This document shows, piece by piece, positions 1 through 6,914 of a stretch of DNA of 14,426 nucleotides (position 1 is the first letter of the stretch; each line of letters opens with the position of its first letter). Position numbers and translations under genes: made by a program. This DNA comes from Clostridiales bacterium UBA929 (GTDB lineage: Bacteria; Bacillota; Clostridia; Oscillospirales; UBA929): contig DBDP01000096.1 in NCBI GenBank assembly GCA_002293625.1, forward strand, positions 855 through 15,280, written 5' to 3'. The notes under the pieces were generated by a model. The model searched no databases and was not told where the DNA came from. It saw nothing but the letters and a program-made list of their open reading frames with translations.

Positions 1-35
1 GCGACTTCCTGTATCGTCCTGTATTCCTTTATCAT
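1..35 (-). CDS. atpB: V-type ATP synthase subunit B, N-terminal fragment
   Basis: Only the first 11 codons are inside the window, and the gene continues beyond the left edge. An ATG at 35 opens the peptide MIKEYRTIQEV, which matches the conserved beginning of bacterial V-type B subunits (MxKEYRTxxEV). Its ribosome binding site GAGGAGG lies in the last codons of subunit A, whose stop codon is 2 nt upstream of this ATG, so translation of the two genes is probably coupled. In the family, B is the non-catalytic nucleotide-binding subunit alternating with A in the A3B3 head. Identification rests on the short peptide plus its position after A, as in ntpA-ntpB operons. Confidence 0.85.
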   Translation of the reverse strand, partial: MIKEYRTIQEV

Positions 36-37
36 CG

Positions 38-1795
38 TCAGCCCTCCTCGCCGGTCAGCGCGGCGATCTGCGCCTTGAGGTCGCGCTCGATTTTATCGTA
101 TGCCGCTTCGTATTGTTCCGTCGGCGTGAATTTCGTCTGCCCCAGATCCTCCAGAGCGGGAAGCTCAAAGAGCTTTTTCATGTCCGCGCCGCGCTCCATC
201 GCTTCCGCCGCGAGGTCTTGGTAATTCAGCACAAGCCGCAGCAGCCGGAACTGCCGCTTATTCGGCGAATACGCGTCTACCTCGCCGAACGCGTCCTGCT
301 GCAAAAAGTCCTCGCGGATATGGCGGGCGACTTCCATCGTCAGGCGGTCGGCGGGCGAAAGGCTGTCTACGCCGACCAAGCGGACGATCTCGTCCAGCTC
401 CGCCTCGTTTTGCAATATTGACATCGCGCGCCCGCGCTGCGCCGCGTATTCGGGGTTGATATTTTCGTCAAACCAGCCGCTCAGGCGGTCGAGGTATAAG
501 CTGTAGGAGTTCAGCCAGTTGATCGCGGGGAAGTGGCGGCGGTACGCGAGTGAACTGTCCAGCGCCCAGAACACTTTGACAATACGCATCGTCGCCTGGC
601 TGACCGGCTCGGAGAGGTCGCCGCCCGGAGGCGACACCGCGCCGACCGCCGTTACCGATCCGATCCGTTCCCCGGAGCTGATTGTATAAACGCGTCCGGC
701 GCGCTCATAGAACTGCGCCATGCGCGAGGCGAGGTAGGCGGGGTAACCTTCCTCACCGGGCATTTCCTCAAGGCGTCCCGACATCTCGCGGAGCGCCTCC
801 GCCCAGCGGGAGGTGGAGTCTGCGATAACCGCGACGTCGTAACCCATGTCGCGGAAGTATTCCGCAATCGTGATGCCGGTGTAGATGGACGCCTCGCGGG
901 CGGCCACCGGCATGTCGGAGGTATTGGCAATGAGTACCGTGCGCTTCATCAGGCTTTCGCCGGTACGCGGGTCTTTGATCTCGGGGAACTCGCGCAGCAC
1001 GTCGGTCATTTCGTTGCCGCGCTCGCCGCAGCCGATGTAGACCACGATGTCCACGTCGCTCCACTTCGCTAGCTGGTGCTGCACCACCGTCTTGCCGCTC
1101 CCGAACGGGCCGGGGACAGCGGCGGTTCCGCCCTTCGCGATCGGGAAGAGGGTGTCTATCGTTCTCTGCCCGGTCAGCATCGGAACGTTCGGCGGGATCT
1201 TCTCCTTATACGGACGCCCGACGCGCACCGGCCATTTCTGCATCATCGTTAGCGGGATCTCCGACCCGCCTTTATCTATGACGCAAATTGTATCCGTTAC
1301 GGAAAATGAGCCGCTTTCTATCTTCTTTATCTTGCCCGATATGCCGTTTGGCACAATTATCCGATGCTCGACGACGACCGTTTCCTGCACGGTTCCGAGT
1401 ACGTCTCCCGAACGCACCTCGTCTCCGGCTTTCACGGCGGGTACGAACGTCCACATCGTGTCGCGGGAGATGCTCGGCACCTCGATACCGCGGTCAATCA
1501 CGTCTCCGGCGACAGCTTTAATCGCCTCCAGCGGACGCTGTATGCCGTCGTAGATCATTTCTATCAGGCCGGGGCCAAGCTCCACGCTGAGCGGCGCGCC
1601 GGTCGTCTCGACCTCGTCGCCGGGACCCAGTCCGCTTGTCTCCTCATAGACCTGTATGGAAGCCTTATCGCCGCGCATTTCAATGATTTCGCCGATCAGG
1701 CGCTGGCTCCCCACGCGCACCACGTCGAACATATTGGCGTCGGCCAAACCGTCCGCCACAACCAGCGGTCCCGATACCTTTACGATTTTGCCCAA
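38..1795 (-). CDS. atpA: V-type ATP synthase catalytic subunit A
   Basis: Catalytic subunit of the cytoplasmic A3B3 head, which hydrolyses or makes ATP; equivalent to NtpA. The 585 residues are the family's normal length. Visible motifs: the P-loop GPFGSGKT at 229-236, the catalytic-glutamate motif GERGNE at 257-262, the Walker B segment VAVIADSTSRWAEALRE at 321-337, and SPPGGDLSEPV at 388-398. The A-specific non-homologous insert (about residues 115-190) is present, which separates it from F1 beta and from V-type B. The start is TTG at 1795: GAGGAGG lies 8 nt upstream and the protein begins MGKIVKVSGPLVVA as in homologues. It follows subunit F by 13 nt and precedes B by 2 nt. No damage is seen. 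Confidence 0.98.
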   Translation of the reverse strand: MGKIVKVSGPLVVADGLADANMFDVVRVGSQRLIGEIIEMRGDKASIQVYEETSGLGPGDEVETTGAPLSVELGPGLIEMIYDGIQRPLEAIKAVAGDVIDRGIEVPSISRDTMWTFVPAVKAGDEVRSGDVLGTVQETVVVEHRIIVPNGISGKIKKIESGSFSVTDTICVIDKGGSEIPLTMMQKWPVRVGRPYKEKIPPNVPMLTGQRTIDTLFPIAKGGTAAVPGPFGSGKTVVQHQLAKWSDVDIVVYIGCGERGNEMTDVLREFPEIKDPRTGESLMKRTVLIANTSDMPVAAREASIYTGITIAEYFRDMGYDVAVIADSTSRWAEALREMSGRLEEMPGEEGYPAYLASRMAQFYERAGRVYTISSGERIGSVTAVGAVSPPGGDLSEPVSQATMRIVKVFWALDSSLAYRRHFPAINWLNSYSLYLDRLSGWFDENINPEYAAQRGRAMSILQNEAELDEIVRLVGVDSLSPADRLTMEVARHIREDFLQQDAFGEVDAYSPNKRQFRLLRLVLNYQDLAAEAMERGADMKKLFELPALEDLGQTKFTPTEQYEAAYDKIERDLKAQIAALTGEEG

Positions 1796-1808
1796 GATTG
1801 TTTCCTCC

Positions 1809-2123
1809 TCACAGAATATCGGCGCCGACGGCGCGTTCCACCGCGCTCTTCAGCGCGGCCATGCCCATCCCCATCGAGCCTTGCCGCCCGGGAATGGGGA
1901 TTATCGCGGGGAGGACGCTGTCTTTATAGGCGGCAATTTCCTCCGCCAGCCCCGCTGCCAGTTGCTCGGTGATGTAGATAATCGCGGCTTCCCCCGCCAG
2001 TTTTTTAAGAACCGGCGCGGCTTCCTCCGCGCTGTCCGCGAAATGGGTATCCAAACCCAGCGCGCGGAAGCCCAAAACGCTGCCGCGGTCTCCCAATACG
2101 GCTATCTTATCCATACGCGGCAC
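1809..2123 (-). CDS. atpF: V-type ATP synthase subunit F (NtpG)
   Basis: Small subunit of the central stalk that sits on the D subunit shaft and regulates the head. Family signatures are IAVLGDRGSVLGFRALGL near the N terminus, IIYITE in the middle, PAIIPIPG followed by a glycine/methionine-rich stretch, and the very typical C terminus VERAVGADIL. Length, about 100 aa, is normal. The gene overlaps the end of subunit C. Two starts are possible: GTG at 2123, with AGGAAAGG at good spacing, and ATG at 2114, which lies over the C stop codon (TATGGATAA) and gives the family-like N terminus MDKIAVLGD. I give the longer form because of ribosome binding site spacing, but the ATG is nearly as good. Confidence 0.93.
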   Translation of the reverse strand: MPRMDKIAVLGDRGSVLGFRALGLDTHFADSAEEAAPVLKKLAGEAAIIYITEQLAAGLAEEIAAYKDSVLPAIIPIPGRQGSMGMGMAALKSAVERAVGADIL

Positions 2124-3090
2124 GCAGCCTTTCCTTTATTTGTTCCGCCGGAACTCCGCCCAACCGCCCGCCGATCACGGTGCGCAGCATCGTCATCTCG
2201 GCTTCCCGCTCCAGCAGGTACCCGATCAGCGGCGCTTCCCCGAACGCGATTTTACGCGCAGCCCGGGCATACGTTATCAAAGCATTATCACATAGTTTTT
2301 CAAACTCCGTCAGGCTGCCCTCGCCCCGCGCCGCCAAACTCCCCGCCTCCGCGGCTTGAGCTAAAGAACTGAACAATTCCTCAATCGGCGTACCGCTTTG
2401 CTGTGCCGCCGCGAGACGCGAGAGAGGGGCGTTGCCGCCCGGTGCCAAAATCAGACGCAGGAAATCCGCGCCCTTGCCGATACGCTGCGCGCGAACCAGC
2501 GAACGCAGATTATACACGTCGATATACAGGCGTACATACCCCAGTAAAAACCCGCTGTCCGACTTCTCCGCCAGCGCAAGCATCTCGCGAAGGCATGACG
2601 TATCCAGCTGGAAGTCGGCCGCCTGCGGGTCTTCGGTTCGAGCCAGCGTTTCCCGCGCGCCGCGCGCCGCGTCCCCCAACGCCCCCGGCAGTCTCGCGAA
2701 AGCGTATTCGTTGTGCTGAACGATCAGCTCTTTCACCGGAACGCGCCCCAGATCCAGCAGCTGTTGGTTTTCGCCGCCCTTGATCAGGGCTTTCACGTTG
2801 TGGTAATCGGTCAGCACGCGGAAAACGTCCAGCATAACGGCGTAGTCGCCTTGCAGATGCTTGCTTAACATTTCATAAAGGCCGGCGCGTGACATTTTCA
2901 GAGCTTCTTCCAGCCCTTCGGCGGTCAGCGCCTGCATCGTCCCGTAGCCGCATTCCGCCAGCAGGCGCAGCGCTTCGTCGTCGGAACGCGCTTCGCAGAG
3001 CCGCGCCGTACGCTCTTTGTTAAAAAGCGTCCGCTCCAGCGCGCGCACGACCATCGTCGCGGTTAAAAAGTCGGTGTCTTTAATTGGCAT
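2107..3090 (-). CDS. atpC: V-type ATP synthase subunit C
   Basis: Funnel-shaped subunit (NtpC; eukaryotic subunit d) that joins the central stalk to the membrane c-ring. The 327 residues are a usual length. Family features are the mostly helical composition, the conserved DYHNVKALIKGG near residues 93-104, and the C-terminal segment GYLLEREAEMTMLRTVIGGR, which matches the conserved end of the family. The start is ATG at 3090 with GGAGG 8 nt upstream. Unlike the other gene junctions in this operon, it is separated from the preceding gene (E) by 188 bp containing two hairpins, so it could be expressed at a different level or have its own 5' end. Its 3' end overlaps subunit F. Confidence 0.95.
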   Translation of the reverse strand: MPIKDTDFLTATMVVRALERTLFNKERTARLCEARSDDEALRLLAECGYGTMQALTAEGLEEALKMSRAGLYEMLSKHLQGDYAVMLDVFRVLTDYHNVKALIKGGENQQLLDLGRVPVKELIVQHNEYAFARLPGALGDAARGARETLARTEDPQAADFQLDTSCLREMLALAEKSDSGFLLGYVRLYIDVYNLRSLVRAQRIGKGADFLRLILAPGGNAPLSRLAAAQQSGTPIEELFSSLAQAAEAGSLAARGEGSLTEFEKLCDNALITYARAARKIAFGEAPLIGYLLEREAEMTMLRTVIGGRLGGVPAEQIKERLRAAYG

Positions 3091-3111
3091 TCTATCTGCC
3101 TCCGGCGACCT

Positions 3112-3131
3112 AAGAAACTCTAAAGTTTCTT
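3112..3131. repeat. Short inverted repeat upstream of atpC
   Basis: AAGAAACT (3112-3119) and AGTTTCTT (3124-3131) form a perfect 8-bp stem with a 4-nt loop. It lies about 20 nt upstream of the atpC start codon, in the leader that atpC would have if transcribed through from E. It could be an RNA-stability or translation element; no T-run follows. Confidence 0.55.
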
Positions 3132-3177
3132 TGGAATCTTCAAAAACTTTAATACTGCCATTTCTTGTAATCTTTTC

Positions 3178-3205
3178 GTAGGGACGATCGCCCCCGATCG
3201 TCCGG
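3178..3205. repeat. GTAGGG-family hairpin repeat, copy 1
   Basis: GTAGG is followed by a perfect 9-bp inverted repeat, GGACGATCG (3182-3190) and CGATCGTCC (3195-3203), with a CCCC loop. The same layout recurs at 14168-14190 and, in the opposite orientation, at 14395-14420. The shared core is approximately GTAGGGRCGAYYCG plus its complement. A small non-coding dispersed repeat is the simplest reading. Confidence 0.7.
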
Positions 3206-3278
3206 ATTTTAAACCGCTTGTTGTCCTGTATATACCGTTTGGCGTTACGTTTTGTATCGGTATACCGTCTTGGGTTGT

Positions 3279-3890
3279 TTATTCTGCCGCAAACAAAATC
3301 CCGGCGATCTCCGGTGCCATTTCGCCGCGCAGATTTTCCAAGAGTGCTGCAAAGGTGCCGTTGACCTCTATGTTTTCACCCGTCAGCAAAACGCCTCCGG
3401 CGGCGCTCCCGTCCAAGACGGTATCCGAGAGGGTCAAGGCGGCCGGTTTTCCGGCGTCTTTTAAGAGCTTGTTCGCGGCTTTTACAACGTCGCTCCCGAC
3501 CGCATCACGGTCTTTAGCCGTCAGGACGATCTTTTCAGAACCCGTGCGGGACGCTTCCGCCGCGAGACGAGCGAGTACCGGCGTCAGCGTTTTCGCGGGC
3601 AGCTTCATCAATTTTTCCCGGGCGGCGGCAAACGCCTCACCGATGATGCTCTGCTTTGTTTCCAGCAATTTCTTCCGCGCTTCCAGCTCGGCTACGCCGG
3701 CCGCGCGTTTACGGCGCTCCGAAGCCTCGGCTTCGCCCTTCTGCGTAAGCTCCGCCATCAGCGTTTCGGCTTTCTTTTGGGTTTCCGCCGCCGCCGCGTT
3801 CGCGCGTTCGCGGGCTTCGGAGAGGATCCGCTCCGCTACCAAGAGCGCGTCGGCTTCTATGCGCCCGATGATCTTTTCGATACCGGTCAA
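3279..3890 (-). CDS. atpE: V-type ATP synthase subunit E
   Basis: Peripheral-stalk subunit that pairs with the coiled-coil subunit H and braces the head against the membrane domain. The 203-aa protein has the expected two parts: a long charged, alanine-rich coiled coil over about residues 5-105, then a globular C-terminal domain ending with the family-like GENIEVNGTFAALLENLR. The start is TTG at 3890. No in-frame ATG lies near, an in-frame stop occurs a few codons upstream, AGGA sits 9 nt before it, and the N terminus MTGIEKIIGRIEADA matches the usual MTGLEKI-type opening. It follows subunit K by 29 nt. Confidence 0.95.
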   Translation of the reverse strand: MTGIEKIIGRIEADALLVAERILSEARERANAAAAETQKKAETLMAELTQKGEAEASERRKRAAGVAELEARKKLLETKQSIIGEAFAAAREKLMKLPAKTLTPVLARLAAEASRTGSEKIVLTAKDRDAVGSDVVKAANKLLKDAGKPAALTLSDTVLDGSAAGGVLLTGENIEVNGTFAALLENLRGEMAPEIAGILFAAE

Positions 3891-3919
3891 GTAATCACTT
3901 CCTCACTGACATCTGTTTT

Positions 3920-4417
3920 TTAGGAGGCACTCACATTGATGATCATCAGCAGAGACGCGAGGAGGGAAATGATGGCGTAAAACTCAACGACGATACACAT
4001 AACGAGGGAGTTGCCCTGCGCTTCGGGTTTCTTCGCGATGATCGAGACGCCCGCCGCGGCGACGCGCCCCTGCGCGATGGCAGAAAGCAGACCCGCGATC
4101 GCGATCGGGAGACATGCGGCAAAGATCGCCGCACCCTGCTCCAGCGTGATGCCGCCCGCCTGTGCCTGCAGTTCCGGAATCTTCATCATGGTTGCGATAA
4201 ACCATACGACGAAGCCATAGAGACCCTGCGTACCGGGGAGGATCTGCAAAACCAAGAGGGAACCGAATTTGCTGTTGTCCTCGCTCAAAAGCCCGGACGC
4301 AGCTTCACCCACGAGACCCGTGCCTTTGGCCGAACCGACGCACGCGAGACCGACGGCGAGGGATGCGCCCAGCATTGCGAGAACCCATCCGCTGTTGAGG
4401 AAACTGAGGAATTCCAT
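3920..4417 (-). CDS. atpK: V-type ATP synthase subunit K (c-ring proteolipid, Na+-type site)
   Basis: Membrane rotor subunit forming the ion-carrying ring. The 165-aa protein has four hydrophobic segments (about 9-30, 52-76, 95-117, 137-161), so it is a duplicated double hairpin like E. hirae NtpK. The ion-binding motifs are LPGTQGLYGF at 60-69, AQGRVAAAG at 115-123 and VVEFYAI at 143-149. Aligned by eye to the known Na+ site of NtpK (Leu61, Thr64, Gln65, Gln110, Glu139), the equivalents Leu60, Thr63, Gln64, Gln116 and Glu145 are all present, and the Gln-to-Glu spacing of 29 is the same. Na+ coupling is therefore predicted, though not proven. The start is ATG at 4417 with AAGGAG 10 nt upstream. 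Only the second hairpin keeps the carboxylate, which is typical of V-type K. Confidence 0.97.
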   Translation of the reverse strand: MEFLSFLNSGWVLAMLGASLAVGLACVGSAKGTGLVGEAASGLLSEDNSKFGSLLVLQILPGTQGLYGFVVWFIATMMKIPELQAQAGGITLEQGAAIFAACLPIAIAGLLSAIAQGRVAAAGVSIIAKKPEAQGNSLVMCIVVEFYAIISLLASLLMIINVSAS

Positions 4418-4448
4418 GTTTAACCGACTCCTTATTTCTTTTTATTGC

Positions 4449-6464
4449 TTACGCTTTTTTGGGGGCTTCGTCCCGTTCAATGATATCGACGTACTTCGTC
4501 CCGGCGTACAGGGGTTTGAACGCCTCGCCGGGGGAATCATAGAACTTGGAGAAGTACTCGATATATTGAAGCCTTGCGGCGTGGACGTAAGTTCCGATGA
4601 TGTTAATCGTAAAGTTGAAGGCGTGACCGGCGAGGAAAATGACAAGGAAGATGATCGGTCCCGCCACGGGAATCGTCGCCGGCATCGAGCTTAACTGGTT
4701 GAACACGCTCCCGATGACGCCGCCGGCAAGTCCAAGCGCCATCAGGCGCGAATAGGAGAGGATGTCGGAGAGGTAGCTTGTGATGTCGTACAGTTTCGTT
4801 ACCCCGCCGAACAGTTTCTTTAAAAATCCCTTCTTCTCGTATCCCTGCGTCAGCACGAGCAGCACAAGGCCGCCGATGATCCAGTACACGCCGCCGACCA
4901 ACACCGTCATCGCGATGGATGCGAAGAAGCACCACCACGGCACGGTTTCCAGCACCGCCGCGACGGGATGCCCGTCCCGGATCATGATGTACATTTTAAT
5001 GACCATACCCGTGATGAGCTGGATCGCGCCGAGTACCAGCGCAAAGATCAAAACCGTCATAGGTCCGTTGTTCTCGCTGTCCATTGGGTTGACCCAAAGC
5101 GTCGGGAATGCCCACGTGGGGTTTCCTGCGGCGTCGGAAGCGCCGAAGAATGTCTGCCCGACGACGGAAACGATATCCGAGAAGAATCCGCCGAACACAA
5201 ACCCGAAAACGGCGGCGGACAATCCGCAGAACTGCATCAGGCGGAACGCCTGCTCCATCATCCCTTTGGGCCGGCTCTTTCGTGTAACGATATATCCAAG
5301 CGCCGCGAGGATAAGCCCGTAAGCCACGTCTGCGTACATCATGCCGAAAAAGAGGATGTAAAACGGCGCGATCAGCGGGTTCGGGTCGATGTTGTCGTAT
5401 TTCGGCAGGGCATACATCCCCGTCACCATCGACATAGACTCCACGATCTTGCGCAGCCTGCCGCCCGATTGCAGCAACACGGGGGGTTCCTCTCCCTGCT
5501 CTGGACCGCGGCTCTCATATGCGCACTCATAGCGGCTCAATATCTTTTCCAAAGCCGGAACCACCTTCTCCGGCGCCCAGCCGTCCAGATAAAACACGCT
5601 TCCGCACACGAGCAGCTTTTCGGCGGCTTCCTCGCGCTGCAGGCGCACCGTCAGGGCGTCCATCGCCTGCCGCAGGTCGCTGATCCTCGGCGCGAAATCG
5701 GACAGCCCTTTTTGCGCGGATTGAACCTCCGTTTCCGCTTCTCGGATCCGTTCGTTCAGCATCACTATGTTTTGTTCCGCCGTTCCCTCTATGTCCTTAA
5801 ACTCCATCCGGGAAAACCCGAAAGATTTTAACAAGACCATCGTTTCCTCTTCGGTGTCCGGATGATAGAGAACGACCACATAACTCTCCGTGTCGCTCCG
5901 GCTGATAATAAACGCCTCAGCGGCAGATGCTTCCTCCCGCAGTATCCTCTGCAATTCGCCCATATCGGCAGCCGCCGGGCATATGCCCGGGCAAAACGCC
6001 AAAACCTTGCTTCCCTTATAATCGAGCGGAATATCCAGCTTGCGCCACGGGGCGAGCGCCGCGAGTCGCGCCTCTGTCCGCCCTCGTTCCGCCGACAGTT
6101 CCGAAATGTGCCGCGCGCACTCCAAAATCTCCCCGGCGTCTTTTTGAATTTCCTCAAGGAACGCCGGCTTTTGCAGCTCCGAGAGCGTCATTTCCGGCCT
6201 CGCCGTAAACAGCTTTTTTATCATGGAGTCTTTCGTGTATTTCGAAAGAACGTCCAACGCGTTTTTAACGGCGCTTATCTTTTGCTTCGTTTCCTCCAAA
6301 GTCGTTTCGGGACGCGAGACGAGCTTCGACCACTCCTCATCGCCCGCCCTTTCCGTCTGCGCCTCCACCTGAACGCAGCCGAGTCTTTGCAGCAGGTCAA
6401 GCAGCTGGCTCCTGTCCTTCTCCGGTGCCAGCAGCCGAAACCGCTTCATCCGAACAATCGCCAT
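4449..6464 (-). CDS. atpI: V-type ATP synthase subunit I (membrane stator, a-subunit)
   Basis: Stator membrane subunit that provides the ion half-channels next to the K ring and anchors the peripheral stalks. From ATG 6464 it is 671 aa. The N-terminal half (1 to about 335) is cytoplasmic with coiled-coil stretches; the C-terminal half holds about eight hydrophobic helices. The two family arginines are visible: Arg573 in SYSRLMALGLAGG, the essential ion-release arginine, and Arg631 in HAARLQYIEYFSKFY. The reading frame is open a further 27 codons upstream, but that stretch lies within atpH and is low-complexity. ATG 6464 overlaps the atpH stop in TAATG, and the protein then begins MAIVRMKRFRLLA as in homologues. 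A 31-nt gap precedes atpK. Confidence 0.96.
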   Translation of the reverse strand: MAIVRMKRFRLLAPEKDRSQLLDLLQRLGCVQVEAQTERAGDEEWSKLVSRPETTLEETKQKISAVKNALDVLSKYTKDSMIKKLFTARPEMTLSELQKPAFLEEIQKDAGEILECARHISELSAERGRTEARLAALAPWRKLDIPLDYKGSKVLAFCPGICPAAADMGELQRILREEASAAEAFIISRSDTESYVVVLYHPDTEEETMVLLKSFGFSRMEFKDIEGTAEQNIVMLNERIREAETEVQSAQKGLSDFAPRISDLRQAMDALTVRLQREEAAEKLLVCGSVFYLDGWAPEKVVPALEKILSRYECAYESRGPEQGEEPPVLLQSGGRLRKIVESMSMVTGMYALPKYDNIDPNPLIAPFYILFFGMMYADVAYGLILAALGYIVTRKSRPKGMMEQAFRLMQFCGLSAAVFGFVFGGFFSDIVSVVGQTFFGASDAAGNPTWAFPTLWVNPMDSENNGPMTVLIFALVLGAIQLITGMVIKMYIMIRDGHPVAAVLETVPWWCFFASIAMTVLVGGVYWIIGGLVLLVLTQGYEKKGFLKKLFGGVTKLYDITSYLSDILSYSRLMALGLAGGVIGSVFNQLSSMPATIPVAGPIIFLVIFLAGHAFNFTINIIGTYVHAARLQYIEYFSKFYDSPGEAFKPLYAGTKYVDIIERDEAPKKA

Positions 6465-6778
6465 TAACCGCCCACGATCCTTTCCGCGATCCGATCCGCG
6501 GCTGCTTCCAGCTTGCCGCCCGCTGAAGCGCGCAGTTTCTCGCATTCTTCATCGGCTTTACGGAGTATCTTTTCTGTCTCGGCTACCGCTTCACCTTCGG
6601 CGGACTTCACAACCTCCGCGTTTCTTTCCGCAGCCAAACACTTGACCTCCGCGAGCTTCGCGGCTGCCGCTTCCTCCGCCTCTTCCAAAACGCTCTTCGC
6701 TTTTTTAATCTGCTCCCCGATCATTTCCTCCGCTTTACGCTGCGCCGCATCAACAGCCAGCACCGCTTCCATAGACAC
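6464..6778 (-). CDS. atpH: V-type ATP synthase subunit H (peripheral stalk coiled coil, NtpF-like)
   Basis: First gene of the operon. It encodes a protein of about 104 aa that is almost entirely charged, alanine- and glutamate-rich heptad-like sequence, as expected for the peripheral-stalk partner of subunit E (called H, G or NtpF depending on species). Sequence identity in this family is low, so the call rests on coiled-coil character, length and its position just before subunit I. I chose GTG at 6778 because GGGGAGG lies 9 nt upstream. ATG at 6772, two codons in (MEAVLAVDAA), is a good alternative but is 15 nt from that site. The gene overlaps subunit I by 1 nt. Confidence 0.88.
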   Translation of the reverse strand: MSMEAVLAVDAAQRKAEEMIGEQIKKAKSVLEEAEEAAAAKLAEVKCLAAERNAEVVKSAEGEAVAETEKILRKADEECEKLRASAGGKLEAAADRIAERIVGG

Positions 6779-6822
6779 ACCAGGTACCCTCCCCGCACAA
6801 CGCAAGTCATGCACATTTTGTG

Positions 6823-6836
6823 GATATGTTCATATC
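6823..6836 (-). other. Small hairpin in the ATPase operon leader
   Basis: GATATG (6823-6828) and CATATC (6831-6836) form a perfect 6-bp inverted repeat separated by 2 nt. The loop would be too tight unless the inner pairs open. It lies about 45 nt upstream of atpH and has no assigned role. Confidence 0.3.
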
Positions 6837-6883
6837 TTTTCAGACCGCCGCATAAAATGGGTTTTTCTTCTTGTTTATAAGTA

Positions 6884-6906
6884 TGGAAAACCTCTTTGGT
6901 TTTCCA
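6884..6906 (-). other. Inverted repeat (hairpin or operator) in the ATPase leader
   Basis: TGGAAAACC (6884-6892) and GGTTTTCCA (6898-6906) form a perfect 9-bp inverted repeat with a 5-nt loop. On the transcript it lies 8 nt after the pseudoknotted RNA candidate. The nearby CTTG (6910-6907) and a CAAG further down could lengthen the structure. No U-run follows, so it is not a standard terminator. It could be part of an expression platform or a protein-binding site. Confidence 0.55.
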
Positions 6907-6914
6907 CAAGTCGC

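Larger units (their letters stand above)
3091..3278. other. 188-bp spacer inside the ATPase operon, between atpE and atpC
   Basis: No coding sequence is seen. The spacer holds the atpC ribosome binding site, a short AT-rich hairpin at 3112-3131, a GTAGGG-family hairpin at 3178-3205, a perfect 10-bp palindrome CGGTATACCG at 3258-3267, and a related TATACCG at 3228-3234. Neighbouring junctions in the same operon are 13 to 31 nt or overlapping, so this looks like inserted or specially retained sequence. Neither hairpin is followed by a T-run on the operon strand, so termination is not supported. Confidence 0.75.

Noticed and set aside
1364..1972. Long open frame on the plus strand antisense to subunits A and F
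   Set aside because: It mirrors the codon pattern of the well-recognised atpA gene, has no recognisable domain or ribosome binding site, and GC-rich genes commonly leave such antisense frames open.
3178..3205. Intrinsic terminator inside the ATPase operon
   Set aside because: The hairpin is strong but is not followed by a T-run on either strand, and it matches a dispersed repeat; termination here would cut off the catalytic subunits.
3612..3620. Third Noc-like half-site (TTTCCCGGG) in atpE
   Set aside because: Only one half matches; the other half (CGGC) does not, and CCCGGG is common in GC-rich coding DNA.
4968..5831. 287-codon plus-strand frame antisense to atpI
   Set aside because: Composition is His/Arg-rich and low in recognisable folds. 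It lies wholly inside atpI, so it is a shadow frame; the same applies to 5862-6467 and 3355-3894.
6465..6545. 27-codon N-terminal extension of subunit I
   Set aside because: The extension lies inside atpH in another frame, is low-complexity (Arg/Gly/Ser), and the downstream ATG overlaps the atpH stop and gives the family N terminus.
6884..6906. Rho-independent terminator for the SLH gene or for attenuation
   Set aside because: The stem is AT-rich, and the following bases on the transcript (TACTTATAAACAAG) lack a U-run.
6779..6914. Firm assignment of a known riboswitch class to the leader
   Set aside because: I could not recall a consensus well enough to match conserved nucleotides, so only the structure is reported and the class is left open.
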